This document shows, in pieces, positions 23,937-33,010 of a stretch of 64,000 bases of DNA. Position 1 is the first letter of the stretch, and every line of letters begins with the position of its first letter. The stretch is taken from assembly GCF_000421165.1 (NCBI RefSeq), contig NZ_ATWI01000009.1, positions 1 through 64,000 on the forward strand. The letters are read 5' to 3'. The position numbers and the translations under genes are program-made. Source of the DNA: Marinobacter daepoensis DSM 16072 (lineage in GTDB: Bacteria > Pseudomonadota > Gammaproteobacteria > Pseudomonadales > Oleiphilaceae). The notes beneath the pieces are model-generated. The model was not told where the DNA came from. It ran no database searches and worked only from the letters and a program-made list of their open reading frames with translations.

Positions 23937-25349
23937 GTGGCCCACGTCAGGTTGTTCAGACACTATATACATCTACCTTTTGTCATTCTTGGCCTTATCG
24001 ATTTAATCGTTATGGGGCTTGCCTTCGCGTTTGCGGTTTTTTTTCGTTTTTTCGGTGCGCCAGGCTTTTTTCTCGATAATCTTCTCTATGTTCTTCCCTC
24101 GATTGCCGTTTTCGCGCTTCTGAACCTGGTGGTGATGATCGCTCTTGGGGTGCATCAGTCCCGGGTGGAAGAGGGGATGTCTGGCATGATGCTGCGGACG
24201 ATCATGTCCGTGATTCTCGCCATCCCGATGCACGGTTTTGCCTACTTTTTAGCAAATGACTGGCTGTGGTATCTCGGGAGCTTCGGGCTCCTCACATCTG
24301 CGACCGTCTTTTCGATCTTTTCTTTAGGGATTGTCCGGGTGTTGTTTTTTGCCTTGGTGGGCAAGGATCGGTTTAAGCGCCGCGTATTGGTGCTCGGGGC
24401 GGGACGCCGGGCAAAGCAGATGTTTGAAGATCTGACCACGCCGTTTAATCGGAAAGGTTTTTCTCTGGATGGCTTTGTCCCAATGCCGGATGACACCGTC
24501 GAGGTAGACGAACAGTACCTGCTGAATCTGCCAACAACGCTGCATGATTACGTTCTCCGCCATCCGGTCAGGGAAATTGTGGTTGCCGTGGATGACCGGC
24601 GGCGCGGTTTGCCGATGGAAGACCTTCTGGAGTGCAAGATGGAAGGCGTATACATCATTGATGGCGCGAATTTCTATGAGCGAGAGTCGCGAAAAGTCGC
24701 ATTAGAAATGATTACCCGCGGCTGGCTGGTGTTCTCTGATGGTTTTACTGTCTCGTCGGTTTATGGCTTCGGTAAGCGGGCTCTGGATATTCTGGCCTCT
24801 GGCACGCTTCTTCTGGCAACCTTTCCGATCATGATCCTGACGGTGATTGCGATCAAGCTTGAAGATGGAATCAAGGCGCCGGTGATATACAGCCAGGAAC
24901 GTGTGGGGCTGAACAATCAGGTGTTCAAGGTGCATAAGTTCCGATCCATGATTACCGATGCCGAAAAGAATGGTGCTGTCTGGGCCAAGAAAAATGACGC
25001 CCGGGTGACGCGCGTTGGTGAGTTTATCCGCAAAGTCAGAATCGACGAACTGCCACAGATTTTTAATGTACTTAATGGCACCATGGCGTTTGTAGGCCCA
25101 AGGCCGGAACGGCCGGTTTTTGTGGAACGGTTATCTGAAACGATTCCCTTCTACGCCGAAAGACATCGGGTAAAACCGGGCCTGACGGGATGGGCGCAGC
25201 TGTGTTTTGCGTATGCGGACAATGAGGAAGATACCCGGGAAAAGCTGCGCTATGATCTCTATTACATTAAGAACCAGAGTTTGCTTCTTGATCTGTTGGT
25301 TATAATACAGACAGTAGAAGTGGTATTGTTTAAAAAAGGATCAAGGTAG
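23937..25349 (+). CDS. XrtA-system priming sugar-phosphate transferase (EpsB-like)
   Basis: A 470-residue inner-membrane enzyme of the polyprenyl glycosylphosphotransferase family, of the form found in exosortase-A loci. Five hydrophobic segments occupy about residues 10-145, a CoA-binding-like domain follows, and the C-terminal bacterial sugar transferase domain has KVHKFRSMITDAEKNG, RKVRIDELPQIFNVLNG, VGPRPERP and KPGLTGWAQ. It would load the first sugar phosphate onto undecaprenyl phosphate. GTG 23937 is fixed by AAGGAG at 23926-23931. First gene of the operon. Confidence 0.93.
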   Translation: MAHVRLFRHYIHLPFVILGLIDLIVMGLAFAFAVFFRFFGAPGFFLDNLLYVLPSIAVFALLNLVVMIALGVHQSRVEEGMSGMMLRTIMSVILAIPMHGFAYFLANDWLWYLGSFGLLTSATVFSIFSLGIVRVLFFALVGKDRFKRRVLVLGAGRRAKQMFEDLTTPFNRKGFSLDGFVPMPDDTVEVDEQYLLNLPTTLHDYVLRHPVREIVVAVDDRRRGLPMEDLLECKMEGVYIIDGANFYERESRKVALEMITRGWLVFSDGFTVSSVYGFGKRALDILASGTLLLATFPIMILTVIAIKLEDGIKAPVIYSQERVGLNNQVFKVHKFRSMITDAEKNGAVWAKKNDARVTRVGEFIRKVRIDELPQIFNVLNGTMAFVGPRPERPVFVERLSETIPFYAERHRVKPGLTGWAQLCFAYADNEEDTREKLRYDLYYIKNQSLLLDLLVIIQTVEVVLFKKGSR

Positions 25350-25413
25350 TCCCGGGATCACGCTGTTAACGGGATGTGGAACACAGCACGGACCTCACAA
25401 GCGAGGATAAAAG

Positions 25414-26058
25414 ATGTCACGGAAGTATCTCATCCAAGGGATTTTGGTGTCCCTCATAGCGGTAGCGTTTGCAACGGGGTGTGCCGGCCCGTCCGCCTCC
25501 TCCTCTGAAAAGATTCAACGCGCATTGGCCGTTGATACCCGCGATAGCGTCAAACAATACATCCTTGGTGCAACCGATGTCGTGAGGGTGTCAGTATGGC
25601 GCAATGAAGATCTCAGTATATCCGTGCCTGTGCGGCCAGATGGGAAGATTTCTGTTCCCCTGGTGGGGGATGTTCAGGCTAGCGGTCGCACGCCAGAAGA
25701 GCTGGCCGGCTCTATCCGAACCTCACTGACGGAGTACATCCGGGAGCCGCAGGTCAGTATCGTTGTAACGTCCATGGGCAGTCATGAATTTACTGATCGT
25801 GTCCGGGTAACTGGTGCGGTGCGTCAGCCAATTTCAGTGCCTCATCAGAGTGGTATGACCGTACTGGACATCTTTTTAAATGCTGGCGGTGCCAATGAAT
25901 TTGCGGCACTCAATAACTCAATGCTCTATCGGAAGCTCGAAAGCGAAGTTGTAGCGATTCCGGTGAAGCTGGATGACATTCTCAATAAAGGCCGAGTTGA
26001 AACAAATTATAGTATGCGTCCTGGTGATATTCTGACCATTCCGGAGCGCAGCTTCTGA
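25414..26058 (+). CDS. XrtA-system polysaccharide export lipoprotein (Wza-like)
   Basis: A 214-residue outer-membrane lipoprotein: the lipobox is ATGC at about residue 23, followed by AGPSASS. The polysaccharide export (SLBB/Poly_export) domain begins at YILGATDVVRVSVWRNEDLS and VPVRPDGKISVPLVGDVQA, and a second beta-grasp repeat follows. It is shorter than E. coli Wza, which is normal for this exosortase-linked subfamily. AGCGAGGA precedes ATG 25414. It should form the periplasmic/outer-membrane channel together with the Wzz-like protein encoded next. Confidence 0.92.
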   Translation: MSRKYLIQGILVSLIAVAFATGCAGPSASSSEKIQRALAVDTRDSVKQYILGATDVVRVSVWRNEDLSISVPVRPDGKISVPLVGDVQASGRTPEELAGSIRTSLTEYIREPQVSIVVTSMGSHEFTDRVRVTGAVRQPISVPHQSGMTVLDIFLNAGGANEFAALNNSMLYRKLESEVVAIPVKLDDILNKGRVETNYSMRPGDILTIPERSF

Positions 26059-26097
26059 TTTGGTCTTAAGCTTACAGGCCTGAAGGCGGGTTAGGTT

Positions 26098-27615
26098 ATG
26101 GCATTACCGTTATCCCAGTTACCGAAGGAAATCATTCGTGAGGTGCGGGGCCGTAAAGGCCTCGCTTTACTCGTTTTCGTGATTGTGAGTTTTGCAGTCC
26201 TCGGTGCTGGTTTTGTATGGCCCTATAAATACCAGTCAGACACGATTGTTTTTGTTGACGACCGCAACATCATTGCGCCATTGATGGAAGGACGTGCTGT
26301 TGCAACTGAGATCAGCGATCGCACATCAGCGGCTAAAGAGCTGTTGATGAGCCGCAGCCTGATCGAAAAAGTTGCCTTAGATCCTGAAATCTATCCGGAG
26401 CCACCTGGGGGCCCGGAGGCACTAGAATACCGTATTGCCACTATTCGGTCCGGTTTATCTGTCCGGCCCCGGGGCGACAGCTATTTCAGTATTGGCTTTT
26501 CATCGACTTCTCAGATGGAAGCGTTCCGCGTAGCGCAGCGCCTTGGGCAGGTTTTTATTGAAGAAACGAAAGATCGCAAGCGCGCGGAAAGCCGCAACGC
26601 CTATGATTTCATAGACAAGCAGGTTAAGAGTTACGAGCAGCAGTTGGGTCAGGTGGAAGAACGGTTGAAGCTGTTTCTGTCAGAAAACACCGATGGCACT
26701 GAGCAGGAAGCCAATGCCCGGATGGCCCAGCTGAGAAATCAGCTGGAGCTCGCGGAGCTTGAGAAAAAAGAGCTGGAAACCCGGACCACTTCTTTACAGG
26801 GACAGCTGGGTAGCATTCGCCCAACCATCCGACAGGGGCGAACAGAAGATACTTATCGTGAACGGATACGAGTGCTTGAAGAGCGCCTTGATAGCCTCAG
26901 GCTCCAGTATCATGATACCTATCCCGATATCGTAATCCTTCGGGAACAGTTGGCGGAATTGCGGAAGCAAAGGGATCTGGCCACGGCAAGGCCTACGGAT
27001 ATCCGTTCGTTGGAAGGTGAAGAAACGGTGAACCCGCTTTATCAGGAAATGCGGGCCAATCTTTCCACTGCTCGTGCTGATATGGCAACGGTTGAAACCA
27101 GGATTCAGTCGCTGTCCCACCTGATGGAACAGCAAGCAGCTCGTATGGAGCGCATTCAGGCCAATAAAGCCCAGTATTCTGAGCTTACCCGAGACATGGA
27201 AGTGAACCGTGAAATCTATGATGACTTACTCAAGCGCCGCGAAAAAGCGAGGGTTTCCATGCACCTCGATATTGAAGGGCAGGGGCTGAATTACCGAATT
27301 AATGAAGCGGCTCAGTTTCCTCGTCAGCCTTCCGGGCCGAAATTTTCCATGTTTGCAGCGGCTGGATTGTTTCTTGGATTAGCCGCTCCCTTCGGAGCTA
27401 TCGCAGGCCTTTTGCAGATCGACCCACGGATTCGCGCGAGAAAACAGCTGGAGGAAGACATTGGGTTGCCCGTTCTGATTGAAATTCCGGAAGTACGAAC
27501 ACCCTACGAAAAACGCCGGGATCGCAGGTTAACCCTGCTGGTCGGGGTTTTTGCAGTGCTCACCACAGCGGTGTACGTGACCATCGTTGTGCTAGCTCAA
27601 ATGGGAGTAATCTGA
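26098..27615 (+). CDS. XrtA-system polysaccharide chain-length determinant (Wzz-like)
   Basis: A 505-residue inner-membrane co-polymerase. A membrane segment at about 20-40 (ALLVFVIVSFAVLGAGFVW) leads into the Wzz domain, then a long periplasmic coiled coil (about 170-400; EQQLGQVEERLKLFLSEN and similar heptads), a second membrane segment at about 415-440 and a third at the C-terminus. The G-rich PCP motif around QFPRQPSGPKFSMFAAAGLF is present. It controls polymer length with the adjacent ATPase. GGCGGGTTAG precedes ATG 26098; its last base is shared with the ATG of the next gene. Confidence 0.92.
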   Translation: MALPLSQLPKEIIREVRGRKGLALLVFVIVSFAVLGAGFVWPYKYQSDTIVFVDDRNIIAPLMEGRAVATEISDRTSAAKELLMSRSLIEKVALDPEIYPEPPGGPEALEYRIATIRSGLSVRPRGDSYFSIGFSSTSQMEAFRVAQRLGQVFIEETKDRKRAESRNAYDFIDKQVKSYEQQLGQVEERLKLFLSENTDGTEQEANARMAQLRNQLELAELEKKELETRTTSLQGQLGSIRPTIRQGRTEDTYRERIRVLEERLDSLRLQYHDTYPDIVILREQLAELRKQRDLATARPTDIRSLEGEETVNPLYQEMRANLSTARADMATVETRIQSLSHLMEQQAARMERIQANKAQYSELTRDMEVNREIYDDLLKRREKARVSMHLDIEGQGLNYRINEAAQFPRQPSGPKFSMFAAAGLFLGLAAPFGAIAGLLQIDPRIRARKQLEEDIGLPVLIEIPEVRTPYEKRRDRRLTLLVGVFAVLTTAVYVTIVVLAQMGVI

Positions 27616-28517
27616 TGCCAGAGCAACGAAATGACCGGCCCGGGTTTGAATCTGTAAACCCACAGGAAACGGACTCAGAGATCCCTGGCAACGACAAAAA
27701 CGCAGAAGAGAGTTCCTTCTGGCTCAAGCGTAAGGAACGCTTGAGGCAGGATATGGATTTCCGGGATGATGAAGATTCCCGGATGCTGGTGCCAAGTTCT
27801 CTGGAGCTGGGGCCGGGCGCCGTTGATAAGTACGTCATCAGCAAACAGATCGTACGGATGCAAGAGCCCCGAAAGCTCAATCACGACGATCTTGATGAGC
27901 GGCGGATCATTTATCCTGAATCTCCTAATCGTGAGTTGGTTAACCGGTTTCGTGATCTGAGGACTAAGCTTTTGGAGGTTTCGGGTGGTAATAACTTTAC
28001 CCTCGTGGTGAGCGGAGCCTGTTCCGGTGCAGGGTCTTCATTTGTCGCATTGAATCTGGCTGCTTCGTTTGCTTTCGACCAGGCCAAAACCGCCCTCGTT
28101 ATCGATTGTAATCTTCGGGAACCTTCCCTGCATTCCACTCTGGATGTTATGTCAGACACAGGGTTGACTGATTTTCTGGACGACCCGGATTACGAAATCG
28201 CCCGGATTCTTTACCCAACGGGCATCCCTCGATTACGTCTTATTCCAGCCGGTAGTCGGCGGGAAACGCCATCTGAGTTCTTTACCTCATTCCGGATGAA
28301 ACAGTTTTTACAGGCTATTCGACGTCGGTATCCCGATAGATTTATCGTGCTAGACACTGCTCCCATTTCGGAATCACCGGATGCGCGAATCCTGACCGAG
28401 TTGTGTGACTATGCCATGCTGGTTGTGCCTCACGGCAGGATTACGGGGGCTACAGCAGAGCAGGCGGCTACTGCTTTCAATCCCGATAAATTCGTAGGAG
28501 CAGTGATTAATGGTTAA
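27615..28517 (+). CDS. XrtA-linked BY-kinase-like ATPase with degenerate P-loop
   Basis: A 300-residue protein of the bacterial tyrosine-kinase (Wzc/CpsD/ParA-like) fold, translationally joined to the Wzz-like gene. The Walker A position reads SGACSGAGSS (residues 133-142), where the canonical Lys of G-x-G-K-S/T is Ser141. Walker A' is kept as ALVIDCNLREPSLH and Walker B as FIVLDTAP. The C-terminus ends at VGAVING with no tyrosine cluster. It probably lacks normal kinase activity and may act as a structural or regulatory partner of the chain-length protein. A 110-residue acidic N-terminal part is typical of this subfamily. Confidence 0.88.
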   Translation: MPEQRNDRPGFESVNPQETDSEIPGNDKNAEESSFWLKRKERLRQDMDFRDDEDSRMLVPSSLELGPGAVDKYVISKQIVRMQEPRKLNHDDLDERRIIYPESPNRELVNRFRDLRTKLLEVSGGNNFTLVVSGACSGAGSSFVALNLAASFAFDQAKTALVIDCNLREPSLHSTLDVMSDTGLTDFLDDPDYEIARILYPTGIPRLRLIPAGSRRETPSEFFTSFRMKQFLQAIRRRYPDRFIVLDTAPISESPDARILTELCDYAMLVVPHGRITGATAEQAATAFNPDKFVGAVING

Positions 28518-29796
28518 GCCGTGGGGGCAAAGGACACCCCATGCTATAAGGTTGCTTCCCCTGGCTGTTGCGGTTGGCGTATGTTCGCTCCCGGCCCAGG
28601 CGCAGACGGAAGTCACGATCGGAATGGATAGCCGTTTTACGGATAACGCCCGCAAATCATACCGCGACGAATCCAGTGATCTTGAAGCCAGAACCTATCT
28701 TACCGCTGGATACAAAATGGATCCGGGGCGTTGCAACGCCGACTTTAAGGGCACGCTTGGTTATTCCTATTGGCAGGATGATAGCTTTGAAAGTGAAAGC
28801 TTTGCCGAGATGGATTTCCTGGGTGATTGTGAATTGGCTAATCAATTGTATTGGGAAGTCGCTAACAATCTGCGGGAGGTCAACCCGGATTCACGCGAAA
28901 GCGATACGCCTGACAATCGAACCCGGAAAAACGTATTTAGTACAGGCCCACGGTATCTGTGGCGGTTGAACGATACTAACTGGCTAAACCTGTCTGCACG
29001 ATACGCGAATACGTCGTATGACGATCCGGAAGAAACAGACAGTGAGCGATACACAGGTTCTGTAGCGTGGAATCACCTGTTCAGTCCTACCTTTACCGGA
29101 GGTGTGAGTGCTTCTCACAGTCGAACGGAGTTTGATTATGGTGCAGAAGTTGACGTTACCAGTGTCCAGTTAACGTTTGAAAACAGATGGATTAGCACAT
29201 CGGTGTCTGGGTCGATCGGGGTTAGCGAGATTGAGACGGATTATGCAAACAGTCAGCAATCGAGCGATGGATTGGTTGGGCAGCTGGATCTTACCCGCAC
29301 GATAAACCCGAGCCTTGAGTGGTATCTCAATGCGTCCCGGGAGCTAACCGATCGAACCTCAACGCTAGATCTGCGGTTTGGCGACTTTGAATTTAACCTT
29401 CGGGAAAGTATTACCGTTGAGAATACGGCACTGAAAACAGGCCTTAATAAACGATTTTCTGATGTTTCTTCCTTGAATGCCGGAGTGTACGCCTATCGTT
29501 CGGACTATCTGGATAGCGAAGAAACGGAAGATAAGATTGGGGTGAATATTCGTTATTCCAGGCGACTGGCAGAACTGACTTCGGGGTTCGTTTCTCTTGG
29601 TTTTGACCAGCAGAGCTATGACAGTGACGATACAGCAGACGACGTAGCCCGGCTTTCATTCGGTGTGGAGCATCAGGCGACCCGTGACCTTAACCTGATG
29701 GCCAGAGCAGGGCGTGACACGAAGCGCAGTGATGAGCGTAACCGGGAATACGATGAGAACTGGGTTTTGGTTGGGCTGGAATACCGACTGCGCTGA
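28510..29796 (+). CDS. XrtA-system outer-membrane beta-barrel protein
   Basis: A 428-residue exported protein with signal peptide LLPLAVAVGVCSLPAQAQ and a barrel of repeated amphipathic strands ending in a C-terminal aromatic/Arg strand (WVLVGLEYRLR). It matches in position and character the TIGR03016-type putative outer-membrane protein of PEP-CTERM loci. The start overlaps the preceding stop by eight bases. It is probably involved in polysaccharide passage through the outer membrane, by analogy with other exopolysaccharide barrels; no substrate evidence. Confidence 0.82.
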   Translation: MVKPWGQRTPHAIRLLPLAVAVGVCSLPAQAQTEVTIGMDSRFTDNARKSYRDESSDLEARTYLTAGYKMDPGRCNADFKGTLGYSYWQDDSFESESFAEMDFLGDCELANQLYWEVANNLREVNPDSRESDTPDNRTRKNVFSTGPRYLWRLNDTNWLNLSARYANTSYDDPEETDSERYTGSVAWNHLFSPTFTGGVSASHSRTEFDYGAEVDVTSVQLTFENRWISTSVSGSIGVSEIETDYANSQQSSDGLVGQLDLTRTINPSLEWYLNASRELTDRTSTLDLRFGDFEFNLRESITVENTALKTGLNKRFSDVSSLNAGVYAYRSDYLDSEETEDKIGVNIRYSRRLAELTSGFVSLGFDQQSYDSDDTADDVARLSFGVEHQATRDLNLMARAGRDTKRSDERNREYDENWVLVGLEYRLR

Positions 29797-29818
29797 TCAA
29801 CACAGGAAGTGCAAGGCT

Positions 29819-30724
29819 ATGGCCACTAACGAAATGATAGAAAATGCCCTGACCATTGATGTCGAAGACTATTTTCAGGTGGCTGCGCTTGCCGAGGCTG
29901 TCCGCTATGACGACTGGTCTTCCATGGAATATCGGGTTGAGGCGAATACAGACCGTATTCTTGCTGTATTTGACCAGGCCGGGGTTAAAGCGACCTTTTT
30001 TACCTTGGGGTGGGTCGCAGAGCGTTCTCCCGAATTGGTGCGGAGGATAGCTGCTCATGGGCACGAGGTGGCGAGTCATGGATACAGTCATCAGTTGATT
30101 TATAATCAGACGCCCGACGTATTCGAGGAAGAAACCCGTCGCTCCAAAGGTATTCTCGAGGACATCCTTGGTACACCTATAACGGGTTACAGGGCTGCGA
30201 GTTATTCCATTACCAATCGATCCAGGTGGGCGCTTGATATCCTGGCTGAGCAGGGTTTCACATGGGATTCATCAATATTCCCTGTGCGACACGACCGTTA
30301 TGGAATGCCGGGAACTCCCCGGTGGCCACACCGCCTGAAAACAGACAGAGGCTATGAACTGGCGGAGTTCCCGTTGAGCACCTTTAAATTGCCTGGTTAT
30401 ACACTGCCAATCGCAGGCGGTGGCTATTTTCGTTTGTTCCCATACTGGTTCAGCCGTTTCGGGCTTGGCTCTATTAATCGCCAGGATCGCCCGTTTGTGT
30501 TCTATCTGCATCCATGGGAAGTCGATCCAGGTCAGCCGCGTCTTGATGTGAAATGGCTATCCCGGTTCAGACACTACAACAATCTTGATATATGTGAACA
30601 AAGGCTCTCCCGTTTGTTGGCACATTTCCGGTTCACGACCATGAGCCGGGTGCTTAAGAATGAGGGCATTCTTGCGTCTGGCTCTGACCAGCTTGGTTCT
30701 GGCTCTGCTGTAGGTGTTGCATGA
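29819..30724 (+). CDS. XrtA-system polysaccharide deacetylase
   Basis: A 301-residue NodB-fold deacetylase of the exosortase-A type. The opening NALTIDVEDYFQVAAL carries the catalytic Asp and metal Asp, HGHEVASHGYSHQLIYNQ holds the metal-binding His residues, and YRAASYSITNRSRWALDIL and HPWEVDPGQPR are subfamily landmarks. I start at ATG 29819, which gives MATNEMIENAL; an upstream extension overlaps the previous gene. It would remove N-acetyl groups from sugars of the polymer. It overlaps the next gene by four bases (ATGA). Confidence 0.92.
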   Translation: MATNEMIENALTIDVEDYFQVAALAEAVRYDDWSSMEYRVEANTDRILAVFDQAGVKATFFTLGWVAERSPELVRRIAAHGHEVASHGYSHQLIYNQTPDVFEEETRRSKGILEDILGTPITGYRAASYSITNRSRWALDILAEQGFTWDSSIFPVRHDRYGMPGTPRWPHRLKTDRGYELAEFPLSTFKLPGYTLPIAGGGYFRLFPYWFSRFGLGSINRQDRPFVFYLHPWEVDPGQPRLDVKWLSRFRHYNNLDICEQRLSRLLAHFRFTTMSRVLKNEGILASGSDQLGSGSAVGVA

Positions 30725-31878
30725 TGGTTGTTGTTTTCTGGGTATCTTTTCTTTTACTGGCCTACATTTATTTTGGCTACCCCGTGCTCATCAAACTTCT
30801 GGCCGGCGTTGGCGCCGCCCCGGTTAAAAAAGATAGTAATTATCAGCCCAAGGTTTCTATCCTTGTTGCGGCTTACAACGAGGCCAAGGATATTGAGGCT
30901 ACGCTCCGGAACAAGCTTGCGCTGGACTACCCGATGGACCAGCTGGAAATTCTTGTGGTTTCCGATGAATCGGACGATGGAACAGATGAGATTGTCCAGT
31001 CGATTGCTCATGATGCGTCTTGCCCGGTCAAATTATTCCGTCAGGTACCGCGCCAAGGTAAAACTGCGGGGCTCAACCTGCTCAAACAGCATGCGGAGGG
31101 GGATATCCTGGCGTTCTCGGATGCAAATTCCGAGTGGGATTCCAGGGCCTTAACAGCGCTGGTGAGTAATTTCAACGATCCGTCAGTGGGTTACGTAACT
31201 GGAAAGATGGTTTACGTGAACCCTGAAGGCGCGTTGATCGGTGACGGTTGTAGTGCTTATATGAAGTATGAGAACTGGCTGAGAGCGCAGGAAACTCAGG
31301 TGGGTTCCGTGGTGGGTGTGGACGGTGGCATTGATGCCATGCGTAAAGAACTGCATACCGAGCTGCGTGCTGATCAGTTACCGGACTTTGTTCAGCCGCT
31401 AAAAGTGGTTGAACAGGGATACCGGGTTGTTTACGAACCCGAAGCGTTGCTCAAGGAAGAAGCGTTGAGTGACGGAGGAAGTGAGTTTAGCATGCGTGTG
31501 CGGGTAAGCCTGCGCGCGCTGTGGGCGCTAAAAGATATGAAGCAGCTGATGAACCCGGCCAACTATCCGCGTTTTGCCTGGCAGCTTATCTCCCACAAGC
31601 TACTTCGCTACGCCGCCTTTGCGCCCATGGTAACCCTTGCGTTTGCGGCGCTCTACCTCGCTCCAGCGAAAGGGCTGTATGCATTAGCCGCTATCGGTTA
31701 CGCGCTGTTTCTCTATTTCGCGTGGGCGGGCTATCAAAAAGAGAGCCAGGGGCAGTCGCTTTCTATAGTTTACGCCTTGCCTTACTACTTTGTGTTGTTA
31801 AACCTTGCGTCTTTTAAGGCATTCGTCGCCTTCTCCAAGGGCGAAAAGAAGGTTGTCTGGAATCCAAGGAAGGGCTGA
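30721..31878 (+). CDS. glycosyltransferase family 2, membrane-anchored
   Basis: A 385-residue GT2 enzyme with an N-terminal membrane helix (about 3-23), a cytoplasmic GT-A domain and three C-terminal helices from about 295. Motifs are VSILVAAYNEAKDI, ILVVSDESDDGTDEIV, LAFSDANSEW (metal-binding DxD-like) and QLPDFVQPLKVVEQGYRVVYE. It would extend the lipid-linked repeat unit, or act as a polymerising synthase. The ATG at 30721 overlaps the deacetylase stop. It ends just before a GT4 gene. Confidence 0.88.
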   Translation: MMVVVFWVSFLLLAYIYFGYPVLIKLLAGVGAAPVKKDSNYQPKVSILVAAYNEAKDIEATLRNKLALDYPMDQLEILVVSDESDDGTDEIVQSIAHDASCPVKLFRQVPRQGKTAGLNLLKQHAEGDILAFSDANSEWDSRALTALVSNFNDPSVGYVTGKMVYVNPEGALIGDGCSAYMKYENWLRAQETQVGSVVGVDGGIDAMRKELHTELRADQLPDFVQPLKVVEQGYRVVYEPEALLKEEALSDGGSEFSMRVRVSLRALWALKDMKQLMNPANYPRFAWQLISHKLLRYAAFAPMVTLAFAALYLAPAKGLYALAAIGYALFLYFAWAGYQKESQGQSLSIVYALPYYFVLLNLASFKAFVAFSKGEKKVVWNPRKG

Positions 31879-31879
31879 A

Positions 31880-33010
31880 GTGAGTATTCGGGTGCTACAC
31901 CTTATCGATAGTGGCGGGCTATATGGAGCTGAGCGAATGCTCTTGGCCCTCGTTGAAGCGCAGCGGGAGTTTGGGCTCGAGCCTATGATTCTAAGCGTCG
32001 GTGAGCCGGGTATTGAGGCAAAAGCAATTGAGAAGGAAGCTGATCGCTTGGGGCTTCCATTGAAAACATGGCGTATGAAGCCCGGCTTGAACAGAGATGA
32101 GACTCTTCGTATCTGTCGATGGGCGGACGACTGGGGTGCGGCGTTGGTTCATTCCCATGGGTATAAATTCAATATTTTGTTGGGGTTGTTTGGTCGCTTT
32201 AAAAAAGAGATTCCGTTTGTCGCAACGCTACATGGCTATGTTCATGCTCCGTTGTTCACTCGCATGTGGGTTTACGAGAAACTGGATAGGCTCTTTTTAA
32301 GACGAATGAGTGCGGTCGTAGTGGTGGGGGAAGCAATGAGAAAGGAGCTTCCGAGGGCCCTTCGTTACTCCGAAAAAGTTGCCGTAATTCGGAACGGCTT
32401 GAAAGTTGAAAGTGTTCTTCAAAAAGCGAAAGACCCTATCCCCGGAGAGGTCGATGCGTTCATTTTGGGCCATGACCGGGTCATTCTGGGTGTGGGGCGT
32501 CTGTCATCAGAAAAGCAGTTCGCGAAGCTCATTTTGTCTTTTGAAGAACTCAGACAGCGTTTTCCAAGCGCGGGTTTAGTTATAGCGGGTGATGGTTATC
32601 TGAGAGACTCGCTGGAACAGCATATTTCTGGGCGTGCATTGGATAAACATGTTCTGTTGGCCGGATATTGCCCGAATATTCCCGCAATCATGGCTAGATC
32701 AAATATCTTAGCTATCTCATCTGCAACCGAGGGGCTTCCAATTACCTTACTTGAAGCAATGGCCCTTCGACTTCCAGTTGTTTCCACGTCTGTGGGTGAG
32801 ATTCCCGAAGTTCTTGAGAATGGTGCAAACGGGGTCCTCATAACGAATGTTGAAGAGGAACTTGTTGATGCGATGGAAAACGCATTGGCTGATAGCAATG
32901 CTGCTCGTGAAAGATCCGAACGAGCAAGCAAAAAACTGGCGCGTGAACTCTCTGCGCTAGCAATGGCCGAGCAGTATTCAGTCGTTTATGAAAGAGCTTT
33001 GGCATCATGA
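31880..33010 (+). CDS. glycosyltransferase family 4
   Basis: A 376-residue GT4 (GT-B fold) enzyme. The N-terminal opening is RVLHLIDSGGLYGAERMLLA, and the C-terminal nucleotide-sugar half has VILGVGRLSSEKQFAKLI, VIAGDGYLRDSLE and AISSATEGLPITLLEAMALR, with the E-x7-E motif. I use GTG 31880, as the upstream extension in the same frame overlaps the preceding gene and GGAAGGGC precedes this site. Sugar donor and acceptor unknown. Confidence 0.88.
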   Translation: MSIRVLHLIDSGGLYGAERMLLALVEAQREFGLEPMILSVGEPGIEAKAIEKEADRLGLPLKTWRMKPGLNRDETLRICRWADDWGAALVHSHGYKFNILLGLFGRFKKEIPFVATLHGYVHAPLFTRMWVYEKLDRLFLRRMSAVVVVGEAMRKELPRALRYSEKVAVIRNGLKVESVLQKAKDPIPGEVDAFILGHDRVILGVGRLSSEKQFAKLILSFEELRQRFPSAGLVIAGDGYLRDSLEQHISGRALDKHVLLAGYCPNIPAIMARSNILAISSATEGLPITLLEAMALRLPVVSTSVGEIPEVLENGANGVLITNVEEELVDAMENALADSNAARERSERASKKLARELSALAMAEQYSVVYERALAS

